A stretch of DNA of 64,000 bases from Novilysobacter selenitireducens (GTDB lineage: Bacteria; Pseudomonadota; Gammaproteobacteria; Xanthomonadales; Xanthomonadaceae): contig NZ_JAINZW010000001.1 in the NCBI RefSeq assembly GCF_020026895.1, forward strand, positions 682,001-746,000, given 5' to 3'. The position numbers and the translations under genes were made by a program. Each line of letters starts with the position of its first letter. Position 1 is the first letter of the stretch. Below the pieces are notes generated by a model. The model ran no database searches and had not been told where the DNA came from. It saw only the letters and a program-made list of their open reading frames with translations. Shown here piece after piece: positions 50,775 through 62,400 of the stretch.

Positions 50775-51659
50775 TCAGTCGTCGACCAGCTCGCCTCCGG
50801 GGAGGAAGTTCCACGTGCGCGTGACGTGCAGGATGTCCGGGTCCTCGTCCGTGCGCGGCAGAGGCGGGTAGGGTTCGGCCAGCTGCGCGATGCGCAGGGC
50901 CGACTCGTCCAGCAGCGGGATGCCGCTGGATCGCACGATGTCGGCGCGGTCGACGCTCCCGTCGCGGCGGATCGCCACGCTGATGACGACCTGGCCGGCC
51001 AGCCGGCGCCGCCGCGCCTCATCGGGGTAGTTGAGGTTGCCGATGCGCTCGACGCGGTCCACCCACGCGCGCAGGTACGTCGCCCACGCGTACTCCTGCG
51101 TGCTGGCGGACACGAACTTGCGCGAGGGCCGCTTGGCGTATCGCTCCGAGCGCATGTGGATCTCGGCCGCCAGCCGCGCCATCGCCATGTCGCGCTCGAC
51201 CTTCTCGCGGCCGCGCGGCAGCGGTGTCTCATCGGCCTCGGGCGTCGCGCGCGGTGTCGCCACCGGGGTCTCGCCACGCGCACTGCTCACCACGCGCGCT
51301 TCCGGCGGCGGTTGCGGAGACGGCGATTGCGCGCGCACCGGGCGCGGCGCCACGCCGGGCTGCACCTGTGGCGCGGCACCGGAGACGGTTTCGGTCGGCC
51401 GGGTCGAACGGTCATGCTCGCCGCCACCCTGGTTGCTGGCCTGCGCGAGGAAGTCCGCCTGCGACTGCGTCAGCGGGCTCTGTGTCCGGGTGAGGATCAC
51501 GTCCAGCGTCGGCATCACCGGCGCGGCGCTTTCCACGGCGAACCCGACGCCCAGCAGCAGCATGCCGTGCAGCAGCAGCGACAGCACCAACGTCGCGCCC
51601 AGGCGCTGGTTCTCCATCGCGGCCGGCGCCGCCGGCGACGGAACCGCCACCGCGCTCAT
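50775..51659 (-). CDS. tonB: TonB-like energy transducer
   Basis: Couples the inner-membrane proton motive force to outer-membrane processes. At 294 residues it has an N-terminal membrane anchor (LGATLVLSLLLHGMLLLGVGF, with the functional His), a Pro/Arg/Thr-rich spanning region, and a C-terminal TonB domain (YLRAWVDRVERIGNLNYPDE, then GQVVISVAIRRDGSVDRADI). It overlaps gshB by 4 bases and sits beside pilG, as in Pseudomonas aeruginosa, where the matching gene (tonB3) affects twitching motility. A pilus-linked role rather than iron uptake is therefore possible. Confidence 0.92.
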   Translation of the reverse strand: MSAVAVPSPAAPAAMENQRLGATLVLSLLLHGMLLLGVGFAVESAAPVMPTLDVILTRTQSPLTQSQADFLAQASNQGGGEHDRSTRPTETVSGAAPQVQPGVAPRPVRAQSPSPQPPPEARVVSSARGETPVATPRATPEADETPLPRGREKVERDMAMARLAAEIHMRSERYAKRPSRKFVSASTQEYAWATYLRAWVDRVERIGNLNYPDEARRRRLAGQVVISVAIRRDGSVDRADIVRSSGIPLLDESALRIAQLAEPYPPLPRTDEDPDILHVTRTWNFLPGGELVDD

Positions 51660-52618
51660 TGCGCGGGCACCATCCGGCGCTCGATGGCGTCGAACAGCTG
51701 GCCGGCGATGTTCAGTCCGAACTGCGCATCCAGCTCGCGGATGCAGGTCGGACTGGTGACGTTGACCTCGGTCAGGTAGTCGCCGATCACGTCGAGCCCG
51801 ACGAAGACCATGCCGCGGCGCTTCATTTCCGGGCCGACCTGCGCGGCGATCCAGCGGTCGCGCTCGCTCAGTGGCCGGCCCTCGCCGCGGCCGCCCGCCG
51901 CCAGGTTGCCGCGGAATTCATCGCCCTGCGGGATGCGCGCCAGGCAGTAGTCGACCGGCTCCCCGTCCACCAGCAGGATGCGCTTGTCGCCCTCGGCGAT
52001 CTCCGGCAGGTAACGCTGCGCCATCGCCAGCGATCGGCCGCCGGCGCTAAGCGTCTCCAGGATGACGTTGAGGTTGGGCTCGCCGGCGCGGGCGCGGAAG
52101 ATCGAGCGCCCACCCATGCCGTCCAGCGGCTTGAGCACCGCCTCGCCGTGCTCGTTGACGAACGCCTTGAGCGACGCGGCGTCGCGGCTGACGAGGCTGG
52201 GCGCGCAGCACTGCGGAAACAGCAGTGCCGCCAGCTTCTCGTTGTAGTCGCGCAGGCCCTGCGGATCGTTGACGACCATTGCGCCCGCGGCCTGGGCGAT
52301 GCCCAGCACCTGGGTGTCGTGGATGTATTCGGCGTCCACCGGCGGGTCGGTGCGCATCAGCACGACATGGCCGGTGGCGAGGGCGTGCACCGCCATTTCG
52401 CCCAGGGTGAACCAGTCGCGCGGGTTTTCGCGCACCGTCAGCGGCGCCATCCGGGCCACGGCGCGGCCGTCCTGCAGGGCCAGCCCGCCGGGCATCACGT
52501 ACCAGAGGCGATGGCCCCGGCGCTGCGCCTCCAGCAGCATGGCGAAGGTCGAATCCTTGGCGATCCTGATCGACCCGATCGGGTCCATCACGACAACGAC
52601 ATCCAGCGGCTTGGGCAC
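51656..52618 (-). CDS. gshB: Glutathione synthetase
   Basis: ATP-grasp enzyme that joins gamma-glutamylcysteine and glycine. At 320 residues it has the N-terminal VVVVMDPIGSIRIAKDSTFA, LKPLDGMGGRSIFR, YCLARIPQGDEFRGNLAAGG and LDVIGDYLTEVNVTSPTCIR, all closely matching E. coli GshB. The GTG at 52618 corresponds to the family start. It runs divergently from pilG and overlaps tonB at its 3' end (ATGA). Confidence 0.96.
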   Translation of the reverse strand: MPKPLDVVVVMDPIGSIRIAKDSTFAMLLEAQRRGHRLWYVMPGGLALQDGRAVARMAPLTVRENPRDWFTLGEMAVHALATGHVVLMRTDPPVDAEYIHDTQVLGIAQAAGAMVVNDPQGLRDYNEKLAALLFPQCCAPSLVSRDAASLKAFVNEHGEAVLKPLDGMGGRSIFRARAGEPNLNVILETLSAGGRSLAMAQRYLPEIAEGDKRILLVDGEPVDYCLARIPQGDEFRGNLAAGGRGEGRPLSERDRWIAAQVGPEMKRRGMVFVGLDVIGDYLTEVNVTSPTCIRELDAQFGLNIAGQLFDAIERRMVPAQ

Positions 52619-52722
52619 GGTCGGGGGCGGGGCGGCGAAAGTGCCGGCGATGGTAGCAGCCGGTCCGACGCGGAAAGGGTGCCAGGTGCCGCATTCAGCA
52701 AGGAAGTGACGGTAAATGCAGC

Positions 52723-52751
52723 TTGACAGTCCGCTCAGGGCTTGGAATAAA
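52723..52751 (+). promoter_or_regulatory. Sigma-70 promoter of the pil-chp operon
   Basis: A perfect -35 TTGACA (52723-52728), 17-base spacer, and AATAAA (52746-52751, 4 of 6 matches) as -10. It lies 53 bases before the pilG ATG in the divergent spacer with gshB. The best promoter seen in the window. Confidence 0.7.
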
Positions 52752-52764
52752 GGCAGCCTCGCGA

Positions 52765-52785
52765 CATGCCGGACGACACGGCATG
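52765..52785 (+). promoter_or_regulatory. 5'-leader hairpin of pilG
   Basis: CATGCCG-gacgaca-CGGCATG is a perfect 7-bp stem about 20 bases before the pilG ATG, inside the leader predicted from the promoter at 52723. It may affect RNA stability or ribosome entry. Confidence 0.4.
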
Positions 52786-52804
52786 CGCACCGGGGGATTA
52801 CTGA

Positions 52805-53203
52805 ATGCTGGACGAGGGCCGCAACGGCAACCTCGATGGACTGCGGGTCATGGTGATCGATGACTCCAAGACCATCCGTCGTACTGCCGAGACACTGCTC
52901 AAGCGCGAAGGCTGCAACGTGGTCACGGCCACGGACGGTTTCGAGGCGCTGGCGAAGATTGCCGACCAACAGCCGCAGATCATCTTCGTGGACATCATGA
53001 TGCCGCGGCTGGATGGCTATCAGACCTGCGCGCTGATCAAGAACAACCAGGCGTTCAAGGGCACGCCGGTGATCATGCTGTCGTCCAAGGACGGGCTGTT
53101 CGACAAGGCGCGCGGGCGCATCGTCGGGTCCGAGCAGTACCTCACCAAGCCATTCACGCGCGAGGAACTCCTCGACGCGATCCGCACGCACGTCAACGCC
53201 TGA
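52805..53203 (+). CDS. pilG: Twitching motility response regulator PilG
   Basis: Single-domain CheY-like receiver of the Pil-Chp system, which promotes pilus extension and, in Pseudomonas, cAMP production. At 132 residues it has VMVIDDSKTIRRTAETLL, the phosphorylated Asp in IIFVDIMMPRLDGYQ, and the switch residues in SSKDGLFD and YLTKPFTREEL. It is the first gene of pilG-H-I-J-chpA and lies 19 bases before pilH. Confidence 0.95.
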   Translation: MLDEGRNGNLDGLRVMVIDDSKTIRRTAETLLKREGCNVVTATDGFEALAKIADQQPQIIFVDIMMPRLDGYQTCALIKNNQAFKGTPVIMLSSKDGLFDKARGRIVGSEQYLTKPFTREELLDAIRTHVNA

Positions 53204-53222
53204 CCGGGGGGTAGGGCACTCA

Positions 53223-53588
53223 ATGGCACGTATTCTTCTGATCGAGGACTCGCCGACCGACACGGCGGTGCTCACCCAATTGCTGGAACGCAACGGCCAC
53301 CAGGTCCTGTCCTCGGGCAGCGCCGAGGACGGCATCGAGGTCTGCCGGCGCGAAAAGCCCGACCTGGTGCTGATGGACGTCGTCCTGCCCGGCATGAACG
53401 GCTTCCAGGCCACCCGCGCGCTGTCGCGGGATGCGGACACCAAGGAAATCCCGGTGCTGATCGTCAGCACCAAGGGCATGGACACCGACAAGGCCTGGGG
53501 CCTGCGCCAGGGCGCCAAGGACTACATCGTCAAGCCGCCGCGCGAAGACGAACTGATCGCGCGCATCAACGGCCTGCTGGACGCCTGA
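53223..53588 (+). CDS. pilH: Twitching motility response regulator PilH
   Basis: A second single-domain receiver, 121 residues, opposing PilG (pilus retraction or phosphate drain). It has ILLIEDSPTDTAVLTQLLE, the Asp in LVLMDVVLPGMNGFQ and IVSTKGMDTDK with YIVKPPREDEL. One base separates its stop from the GTG of pilI. Confidence 0.95.
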   Translation: MARILLIEDSPTDTAVLTQLLERNGHQVLSSGSAEDGIEVCRREKPDLVLMDVVLPGMNGFQATRALSRDADTKEIPVLIVSTKGMDTDKAWGLRQGAKDYIVKPPREDELIARINGLLDA

Positions 53589-53589
53589 G

Positions 53590-54141
53590 GTGGCGGTGCG
53601 CACGCCGTTCGAGGTGCTGGCCGACTACGAGCGGCGCAGCCTCGCCCACGTCGCCGGCCTGCCGGAGCAGCTCGACGCGCCCGGCCTGTGGCGCGGCGTC
53701 GGCTACCGCATCGGTGCGCGCCGCATGGCGTCGCACTTCGATGAGGTCCGCGAAATCCTGACCCTGCCCCAGGTGACCCCGGTCCCCGGCGCGCAGCCGT
53801 GGATGCTCGGCCTGGCCAATGTCCGCGGCAACCTGCTGCCGATCGTCGACCTCAAGCAGTTCCTGGAAGGCGAGCGCACCGTGCTGCACGAGAGCCAGCG
53901 CATCCTGCTGGTGCGCCAGCCGGGCGGCGACGTCGCCGTGCTGATCGACGAGCTCTACGGCCAGCGCAGCTTCAACGAGCAGCAGCAGATTCCCGACGAG
54001 TCGCTGGCCGACGAGCAGATCGCGGTCGGCCGCTACACCCACTTCATCGACCGGGCCTACCGCCTGGACGAGCAGCCGTGGGGCATCTTCAGCCTCGAGC
54101 GCCTGACCCGCACGCCCGAATTCCGCCAGGCCGCGGCCTGA
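53590..54141 (+). CDS. pilI: CheW-like adaptor PilI
   Basis: A 183-residue CheW-domain protein that links the receptor PilJ to the kinase ChpA. It has [39 protein letters not shown] and [16 protein letters not shown] in family order. GTG start, tightly coupled to pilH. Confidence 0.93.
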   Translation: MAVRTPFEVLADYERRSLAHVAGLPEQLDAPGLWRGVGYRIGARRMASHFDEVREILTLPQVTPVPGAQPWMLGLANVRGNLLPIVDLKQFLEGERTVLHESQRILLVRQPGGDVAVLIDELYGQRSFNEQQQIPDESLADEQIAVGRYTHFIDRAYRLDEQPWGIFSLERLTRTPEFRQAAA

Positions 54142-54211
54142 CGCGCACCGCCACAACTCTCGCACCTTCTCCTACTGCCGCAGCACGCACCACACCAGAG
54201 GTCGTCGAACC

Positions 54212-56233
54212 ATGAGCACTGACATCAACTCCGTCGCCGGCAAGGCCCGCAACCTTGGCGTCAACACCTGGCTGGTGCTGCTGGGCATCGCGGTTCTGGT
54301 GTTCGGCCTCAATACCGGTTACGCGACTTGGAAGGCGGCGCGCCTGGGTGGCGCCAGCTCCGCGGCATCCGACCTGCAGGTGCTCAGCCAGCAGCTGGCC
54401 AACCAGGGCCGCGAGGCGGTGGGTGGCGACGCGCAGTCCTTCGACGCCTTCAAGCAGACCAAGGCCGCGATCGACGAGGACATCGAGACGCTCAACGCCA
54501 ACTTCGGCAACGAGCCGGGCGTGTCCGGCCCGATCGCCACCGTCACCGAGACGTGGGCGCCGCTGGGCGCCAGCGCCGAGCAGATGATCGCCAGCGAGCG
54601 CGCCGTGCTGGGCCTGGCCGACAACGCCAGCAGCTTCGCCGGCCAGGTGCCGCAGCTGCAGGCCAACCTCGACGAGCTGGTCCGCGCGATGTCCTCCAGC
54701 GGCTCGACCTCCTCGCAGGTCTACCTGGCCCTCCGCCAGGTCGTGCTGTCGGGCACCATGGCCCGCCGCATCACCGAGATCCAGGCCGGCGGCCCGGCCG
54801 CGGCGACGGCCGGCGACGCGCTGGCGCGCGACGCGGCCGTGTTCGACAACGTCATGACCGGCCTGCGCGAGGGCGACGAGACGCTGGGCGTCACCGCGCT
54901 GAGCAACAGTGGCGCGCTGGCCGCGCTGGGCCAGGCGCAGGCGCTGTGGACGGACATGAAGGAGGACCTCGACGCGATCCTGTCGACCTCGCAGAACCTG
55001 TTCCGCGCCCAGGCCGCCGCCGACTCGATCACCGCCGGTTCCGACCAGCTGCTGGCCGACAGCCGCCGCCTGTTCGACTCGTTCACCGCCTTCGGCTCGC
55101 TGCGCGACACCAGCATCCTGGGCAACCTGTGGATCTCGATCATCTCCGGTGCGCTGGCCCTGATCGCCATCGCCGGCCTGCTCTATTCGTTGAACCGCCT
55201 GCAGCAGAAGCGCTACGAGACCACCAAGGAACTCAACGACCGCAACCAGGAGGCGATCATGCGCCTGCTGGACGAAATGGGTTCGCTCGCAGAAGGCGAC
55301 CTGACGGTGAAGGCGACGGTCACCGAGGACATGACCGGCGCGATCGCCGACTCGATCAACTTCGCCGTCGAGCAGCTGCGCAGCCTGGTGCAGACGATCA
55401 CCGACACCTCGGTGCAGGTCGCCTCCAGCGCGCAGGAGACGCAGGCCACCGCCATGCACCTGGCCGAGGCCGCCGAACACCAGGCCCAGGAAATCTCCTC
55501 CGCCTCGGGCCGAATCAGCGAAATCGCCGCCAGCATCGACCAGGTCTCGAAGAACTCCGCCGAGTCCGCCGAGGTGGCGCAGCGCTCGGTGCAGATCGCG
55601 ACCAAGGGCGCCGGCGTGGTGCGCCAGACGATCCAGGGCATGGACAGCATCCGCGACCAGATCCAGGAAACGTCCAAGCGAATCAAGCGCCTGGGTGAAA
55701 GCTCGCAGGAAATCGGCTCGATCGTCGAACTGATCAACGACATCTCCGAGCAGACGAACATCCTGGCACTGAACGCGGCCATCCAGGCGGCATCGGCGGG
55801 CGAGGCGGGCCGCGGGTTCGCGGTCGTGGCCGACGAAGTGCAGCGACTCGCCGAACGCGCATCCAACGCGACCAAGCGAATCGAGACCCTGGTGCAGACC
55901 ATTCAGTCCGATACCAACGAAGCCGTCAGCTCGATGGAGCAGACGACCTCCGAGGTGGTCGCCGGTGCGCGCCTGGCCGAGGACGCCGGCACCGCGCTGG
56001 GCGAGATCGAAAAGGTGTCGTCCGACCTGTCGGGCCTCATCCAGGGCATTTCCACCGCGGCGCAGCAGCAGTCCGGCGCGGCGGCCAACATCACCCAGAC
56101 GATGAACACGATTCAGCAGATCACCTCGCAGACCACGCAGGGCGCCAACCAGACGGCCGAGTCGATCGGCAACCTGGCGCAGCTCGCCGCGGACCTGCGC
56201 AGGTCGGTGGCCGACTTCAAGCTGCCTGCGTAA
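54212..56233 (+). CDS. pilJ: Methyl-accepting chemotaxis protein PilJ
   Basis: Chemoreceptor of the Pil-Chp array, thought to sense pilus contact or tension. At 673 residues it has membrane helix 1 ([20 protein letters not shown]), a periplasmic helical domain of about 270 residues, membrane helix 2 ([20 protein letters not shown]), a HAMP region, and the cytoplasmic coiled coil with the conserved tip [20 protein letters not shown]. Gln/Glu-rich helices that could carry methylation sites are present, but no CheR-type methyltransferase gene follows. Confidence 0.95.
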   Translation: MSTDINSVAGKARNLGVNTWLVLLGIAVLVFGLNTGYATWKAARLGGASSAASDLQVLSQQLANQGREAVGGDAQSFDAFKQTKAAIDEDIETLNANFGNEPGVSGPIATVTETWAPLGASAEQMIASERAVLGLADNASSFAGQVPQLQANLDELVRAMSSSGSTSSQVYLALRQVVLSGTMARRITEIQAGGPAAATAGDALARDAAVFDNVMTGLREGDETLGVTALSNSGALAALGQAQALWTDMKEDLDAILSTSQNLFRAQAAADSITAGSDQLLADSRRLFDSFTAFGSLRDTSILGNLWISIISGALALIAIAGLLYSLNRLQQKRYETTKELNDRNQEAIMRLLDEMGSLAEGDLTVKATVTEDMTGAIADSINFAVEQLRSLVQTITDTSVQVASSAQETQATAMHLAEAAEHQAQEISSASGRISEIAASIDQVSKNSAESAEVAQRSVQIATKGAGVVRQTIQGMDSIRDQIQETSKRIKRLGESSQEIGSIVELINDISEQTNILALNAAIQAASAGEAGRGFAVVADEVQRLAERASNATKRIETLVQTIQSDTNEAVSSMEQTTSEVVAGARLAEDAGTALGEIEKVSSDLSGLIQGISTAAQQQSGAAANITQTMNTIQQITSQTTQGANQTAESIGNLAQLAADLRRSVADFKLPA

Positions 56234-56418
56234 GCGGGCGGCTGGTCGCGCCAGGGGCGCTGTGGGAAGCGCGTGGCGCTTTCGATGTCGTGAGTCAGTT
56301 CAGTCGGTCAGTCAGTGGATTCCAGCTTAGTGAATGCTCCTAGTCACTCTTATCGGGCGGTCAAGCCGCCGACTGGTACCCCGTTCGACGGGCGGCTGAC
56401 CGTGCGTGGAGTGATGGC
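56234..56418 (+). other. Spacer between pilJ and chpA
   Basis: 185 bases with no gene. It holds repeated CAGT words (56295-56317: TCAGTTCAGTCGGTCAGTCA) and an inverted repeat AGTGA-N10-TCACT at 56329-56348, composed differently from the surrounding coding DNA. In P. aeruginosa pilK (the methyltransferase) sits at this point; here it is absent. A separate chpA promoter is possible but none is clear. Confidence 0.5.
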
Positions 56419-59400
56419 ATGACCGTGATGCGCGACGCCATCGACACCACCACGCTTGGCTGGATCAAGCCCGAGCTGGACCAGACCCTGCGGCAGGCGC
56501 GCGAGGAGATCGAGGCCTACGCCGAGAACCCCGGCGACGCCGAGCGCATGAAGGTCTGCGCCGGCCACCTGCACCAGGTGTGCGGCACGCTGCGGATGGT
56601 CGAGCTCTCGGCCCCGGCGATGGTGGCCGAGGAGATGGAGCGCCTCGCGCTGTCGCTGCACCACGGCGACGCCGAGGAGCGCCGCGACGATGCCTGCGCC
56701 GCGCTGATGCGTGGCGTGGTGCAGCTTCCCGATTACCTGGAACGCCTGCAGGGCGGCCACCGCGACATCCCGATCGTGCTGCTGCCGCTGCTCAACGAGC
56801 TGCGTGCGGCGCGCGGCGAGACGGGGCTCAACGAGAGCGTACTGTTCTCGCCCAACCTCGACCGGCCGCTGCCGCAGGACCTGCCGGCCCCGGTCCTCAC
56901 GTCCGTGGCGCCGGCGCCGACCTCGCACCTGTCCGACTTCCGCAATGCGCTGTCGCAGTGGCCCGATGGCGGGGCCCCGGCGGACCCGGGCGCGTTGACG
57001 TCCGCGATCGACGGCCTGTTGGCCGACGTCGCGCTCGAGCCGCTGCGTCGCATGCTGTGGGTGGCCGCCTCGGTGGCCGCCGCGTTGCGCGATGGTGCGA
57101 TCGAACCGACCGGCGCCCTGCGCCAGGCCTTCGGCGGCGTCGAGCGCGAAAGCCGCCAGATGCTGGAAGGCGACGACTTCAGCGGCCCGCGCAGCGAGCC
57201 CGCAGCCGAGCCGACCCGGCAGTTGCTGTACCACGCGGCCAACAGCGCCAACCCGCACCCGGCGCTGGCCGGCCTGCGCGACGCCTTCGACCTGGACGCC
57301 CAGCGCCCCAGCGAGTCGGAGCTGGAGCACGCCCGCGGCAGCCTGAGCGGCCGCAACCGCGCATTGCTGGATACCGTCTCGGCGGCGATCAAGGAAGACC
57401 TGCTGCGGGTCAAGGATGCGCTGGACCTGTACCTGCGCACCGGCCAGACCGATATCAACGAACTGCGCCCGCAGGTCGATGCGCTGGGCCGTGTCGGCGA
57501 CACGCTCGGCATGATGGGTCTGAGCGTGGCGCGCGGCGTGGTGCTGCAGCAGCGCGACGCGATGCACGAGATCGTCACCGGCCAGCGCGCCGCCGACGAA
57601 ACTGCGCTGCTGGACGTGGCCGGTGCACTGCTCTACGTCGATGCGTCCCTGGACGAGCAGGTCGCGCGCCTGGGCCTGCCAGAAGACGCGGCCGACGAGG
57701 ACCTGCTGGCCAGCGAATCTCGCAAGGTGCTCGACATCGTCGTGCGCGAGGCCATCGCCAACTTCGGCGACGCGCGACAGTGCTTTGTCGCGTTCGTGGA
57801 AACCAACTGGGACCACGCCGAACTGGCCGATGTCCCGCGCCTGCTGGACGAGGTGTCCGGTGCGCTGCGCATCCTGGAACTGCCGCGTCCGGCCGAGTAC
57901 CTGGTCGGCGTACGCCGCTACGCCGAGGTCGAACTGATCGGCCGCAAGCGCGTGCCCAACGGCCAGCAGCTGGACACCATGGCCGACGCGCTGGCCAGCG
58001 TGGAGTATTACCTGGAGGCCCTGCGCGAGCAGCGCCCCAACCGCGAGCGCATCCTCGAGATCGCGCGCCAGAGCCTGGAGTCGCTGGGCTACTGGCCGCT
58101 GCCGGGTGACACGCAGCACATCCCGACCGGTGCCCTCACGTCCGGCGACGCGACGCCGACGGCGTTGCAGGACCTCCCGGCGTGGGACGCGCCGACCGCG
58201 CCTGCCCGGGTCGACACCCCGGCGGAAACCGACGCACGCGATGCCGTCGAGCAGACGCCCGTGGCCGCGGCCCAGGCCGAAGAGACCTCGCCGGAGACGG
58301 CCGACGTGCCGGCGTCCGTGCCTGTCGGGCTGTCGGTGCAGTACGGCGGCTTCGCCCACAGCGACGACATAGACGACGAAATCCGCGAAGTCTTCCTCGA
58401 AGAGCTCGAGGAAGAGATCAACCACCTTGGCGAGCTGCTGCCGCCGTGGCGCGCCGCGCCGGACAATGCCGAGCTGCTGCGCCCGATCCGCCGCGTCTTC
58501 CATACCCTGAAGGGCAGCGGGCGCCTGGTCGGCGCCAAGGCGCTGGGTGAGTTCAGCTGGAAGGTCGAGAACATGCTCAATCGCGTGCTGGACGGCACGC
58601 GTCCGGCCACGCCCGCCGTCATTGCGGTGGTCGACCACGCCTTCGACACGCTGCCGCAGCTGCACGGCGCCCTGCAGGGCAAGGCTGCGCTGACGGCCGA
58701 CCTGGCCGGCATCGAGGCCGTGGCCGATCGAGTCGCTGCAGGCGAAGAGGCGAGCTACCAGCCCGCAGTCTCCGCTACGCCAACGCACGCCGAGCCGATC
58801 GAAGCGCCGGCCGAAGAGGCCGTCGCCAGCGAAACCGCCGAGCACGTGGATGCGGAAGAGACCATCCACGCCGGCAGCGAACTGCACATCGACGAGGTGC
58901 CGGGCATCCCCGCGTCGGTGGACCCGGTGCTGCTGGAGATCCTCGATACCGAGGTCACCGGCCACCTGTCCACCATCCAGGACTGGCTGGCCGCCGCCGA
59001 AGCGGCGCCGCACCCGGCCAACGACCGCCTGCAGCGGGCGATCCACACGCTCAACGGCGCCTTCGCGATGACCGAAGTGCCGGTCATCACCGAGATCACC
59101 GCGCCGACCGAGGCATACGTCAAGCGGCTGCTGGCCGCCGGTACGCCGGCCACCGCCGAGGGCGTGGCCGGGCTGGACGCGGTGAGCACCGCGATCCGCC
59201 ACACGCTGTCCGCGCTGCAGTCCGAGCGCCCGCGCGTGCCGGTGTTCAACGGCCTGGCCGAGCGCATGGCCGCGCTGCGCGACACCCTGCCGGCACCGCG
59301 TCCGGCCGGGCACGGCATGGACGCGGAGTCCGAGATCGACACTGGCGACGTGATCGAGGCGGTGGATACCGCGCATCACGAGCCCCTGAGCTCGCTCGAC

Positions 59401-62400
59401 CTGAGTGCATTCCTGTCCGATGGCGACTCCGCCGCGGCCGAACCGGTCCCGTCGGAAGTTGCGACGGGTGGTGCGCCGCCCGCGGACGACGCCGATGCCG
59501 AGCATCTGGCCGCAGCTCTTCGGTTGGAAGAGCAGGTGCTGGAGGCCGAGCGCCTGGAGGCCGAACGGCTCGAGATCGAGCGTGCCGAGGGTGAAAAAGC
59601 GAACGACGAGCGCCTGGAGAGCGAGCGCATCGAAGCCGAACGCATCGAAAGCGAGCGTCTTGAGCAGGAACGGCAGGCTGCCGAGCTGGCCGAGGTCGAA
59701 CGCATCGCCAGCGAGCAGGCGGAGATCGAGCGCCTTGAGGCCGAGCGCATCGAAGTCGAGCGTGCAGAAGCCGAGCGCGTGGAACAGGAGCGGGCCGAAG
59801 CGGAGCGCGCCGAAGCCGCTCGAATTGAAGCGGAGCAGCAGGCCGCCCAGCAGGCGGAGGCCGAACGCCTCGAAGCCGAGCGGGCCGAAGCCGAGCGTGT
59901 CGAAGCCGAGCGCCTTGCCGCAGAGCAGGCCGAAGCCGACCGCGTCGCTGCCGAAAAGGCCGAGGCCGAGCGCCTCGCCGAAGAAGAGCGGCTCGAGTAC
60001 GAGCGCCTTGAAGCCGAGTACGCCGAGGCCGACCGGCTGGCGCGCGAACAGGCCGAGGCGGACACCGCCGCAACCGAGGAAGTCGCGACTGGCGAGGTCG
60101 TCAGTGAAGAGGCCGCGACCGACGAGGTGTTGCCGGAGCTTATCCAGGACGCGCCCGAAGACGCACCGAAGGCCGCAGAGCCCGTGCAGGCCGAGCCCGA
60201 ACGGGCACCGATGGCGGCGTTCGTGCCGGTGTCGATCCCGGTCGAGGCCGACCCGGACGACGCGCTCGACCTGAGCGAACTCGACCCGGAACTGGTCGAC
60301 ATCTTCGTCGAGGAAGGCAGCGACCTGCTCGACCACTCCGACGGCCTGCTGGCCCAGTTGCGCCAGCACCCGACCGAGCGCGAGCCGTTGGTCGGCCTGC
60401 AGCGCGACCTTCACACCTTGAAGGGTGGCGCGCGCATGGCCGGCATCATGGCCGTGGGCGAGCTCGGCCACGTCATGGAGTCGCTGCTCGAGGCGGTGGT
60501 CGACCAGCGCCGCGAGCTGGGTCAGGACGGAATCCCGCTGCTGGAACTCGGCTTTGACCGTCTGCACGCGATGCTGACGCGCGTCGGCGATCGTCGCGCC
60601 ATTGCCATGCCCGAGGCGCTGATCGCCGAGTTCGAGGCGCGTTCGCTGGGCGGCACCACAGTGACCACCGACACGGCCGCGGGCGCGGGCGCGGGCGCGG
60701 GCGCTGATACGCCAGCGCCGGTGCGCGAGCTCAAGCCGCTGTCGGCGCCCATCGGCGAGGACGTGCCGGAGGACGAGGACGACATCGCCATCCGCGCGCC
60801 GCAGGAGCAGGTGCGCATCCGCGCCGACCTGCTCGACCGGCTGGTCAACTACGCCGGCGAGGTGGCCATCTACCGCGCCCGCCTGGAGCAGCAGCTGGGT
60901 GCGTTCCGCGGCGCCATCGCGGAAATGGCGGCGACCAACACCCGCATGCGCGACCAGCTGCGGCGCCTGGAGATCGAAACCGAAGCCCAGATCGTCGCGC
61001 GCTACCAGCGCGAAGGCGACAGCGGCGAGCAGGCCTTCGATCCGCTGGAACTCGACCGCTTCTCCAACCTGCAGCAGCTCTCTCGCGCGCTGTCGGAATC
61101 GGCGGCCGACCAGAACAGCCTGCAGCTCACGCTCGATGACCTGACCCGCCAGTACGAGACGCTGCTGCTGCAGCAGTCGCGCGTCAGCTCGGACCTGCAG
61201 GAAGGCCTCATGCGCACGCGCATGGTGCCGTTCGACTCGCTGCTGCCGCGCCTGCGCCGCGTGATCCGCCAGGCGTCCGGCGAGCTGGGCAAGCAGGTCC
61301 AGCTCAAGCTGGACGGCGCGCAGGGCGAACTCGACCGCAACGTGCTGGAGCGCATGACCGCGCCGCTGGAGCACATGCTCCGCAACTCGGTCGCCCACGG
61401 CCTTGAAACGCCCGAGCAGCGCAAGCAGGCGGGCAAGGGCGAGGAAGGCGCGATCCGGATTGCGGTGCGCCGCGAAGGTTCGGAAGTGGTGCTGGAGGTC
61501 GGCGACGACGGCCGAGGCCTGGACCGCGACGCGATCCGTCGCCGCGGCGAGGAGCGTGGCCTGATCCGCGAGGACGCGATCCTCACCGACCACGACCTCG
61601 ATGCGCTGATCCTGGAGCCAGGCTTCTCCACCGCCAACGAGGTCAGCCGCCTGGCCGGGCGCGGCGTGGGCATGGACGTGGTGGCCAGCGAAGTGCGCCA
61701 GCTCGGCGGCACGCTGGACATCCAGTCGCGTCCCGGCAAGGGCGTCACCTTCACCCTGCGCCTGCCGCAGACGCTGGCGGTCACCCAGGCGGTGTTCGTC
61801 AAGATCGGCGAGACCACGTTCGCGGTGCCGATCGCCTCCGTGCGCGGCGTCGGCCGCATCGCCCGCGACGAGCTCGAAGGCGACAACCCGGTCTACAACT
61901 ACGGTGGCGAGGAGTACGCGGTCCACGACCTCGGCCGACTCGTCGGCCACGCGCAGGCCAAGGCCGAAGGCCACCTGCAGATGCCGTTGCTGCTGATCCG
62001 CTCCGGCGACCTGCGGGCTGCGGTCAGCGTCGACCAGGTGGTCGGCAACCGCGAAATCGTGGTCAAGCCGGTCGGGCCGCAGGTGGCGTCGGTGCCGGGC
62101 ATCTTCGGCGCGACCATCATGGGTGACGGCCGCGTGGTCGTGATCCTCGACGTGGCCCCGCTGGTGCGCCGCCAGGCCGCGCTGCCGCGCGACCAGCTGG
62201 GCCTGCAGGCGCCGGTGGTCGAGCAGCGCAAGGTGCCGCTGGTGATGGTGGTCGACGACTCCGTCACCATGCGCAAGGTCACCGGCCGCGTGCTGGAGCG
62301 ACACAACTTCGAGGTGGCGACCGCGAAGGACGGCGTGGATGCGCTGGAGCGCATGACCGACGTCGTCCCCGACCTGATGCTGTTGGACATCGAGATGCCG

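Noticed and set aside
59521-60078. The chpA repeat region considered as an assembly or frameshift artefact
   Set aside because: The frame is continuous, the encoded charge pattern is regular, and intact domains lie on both sides; only the exact repeat number is uncertain.
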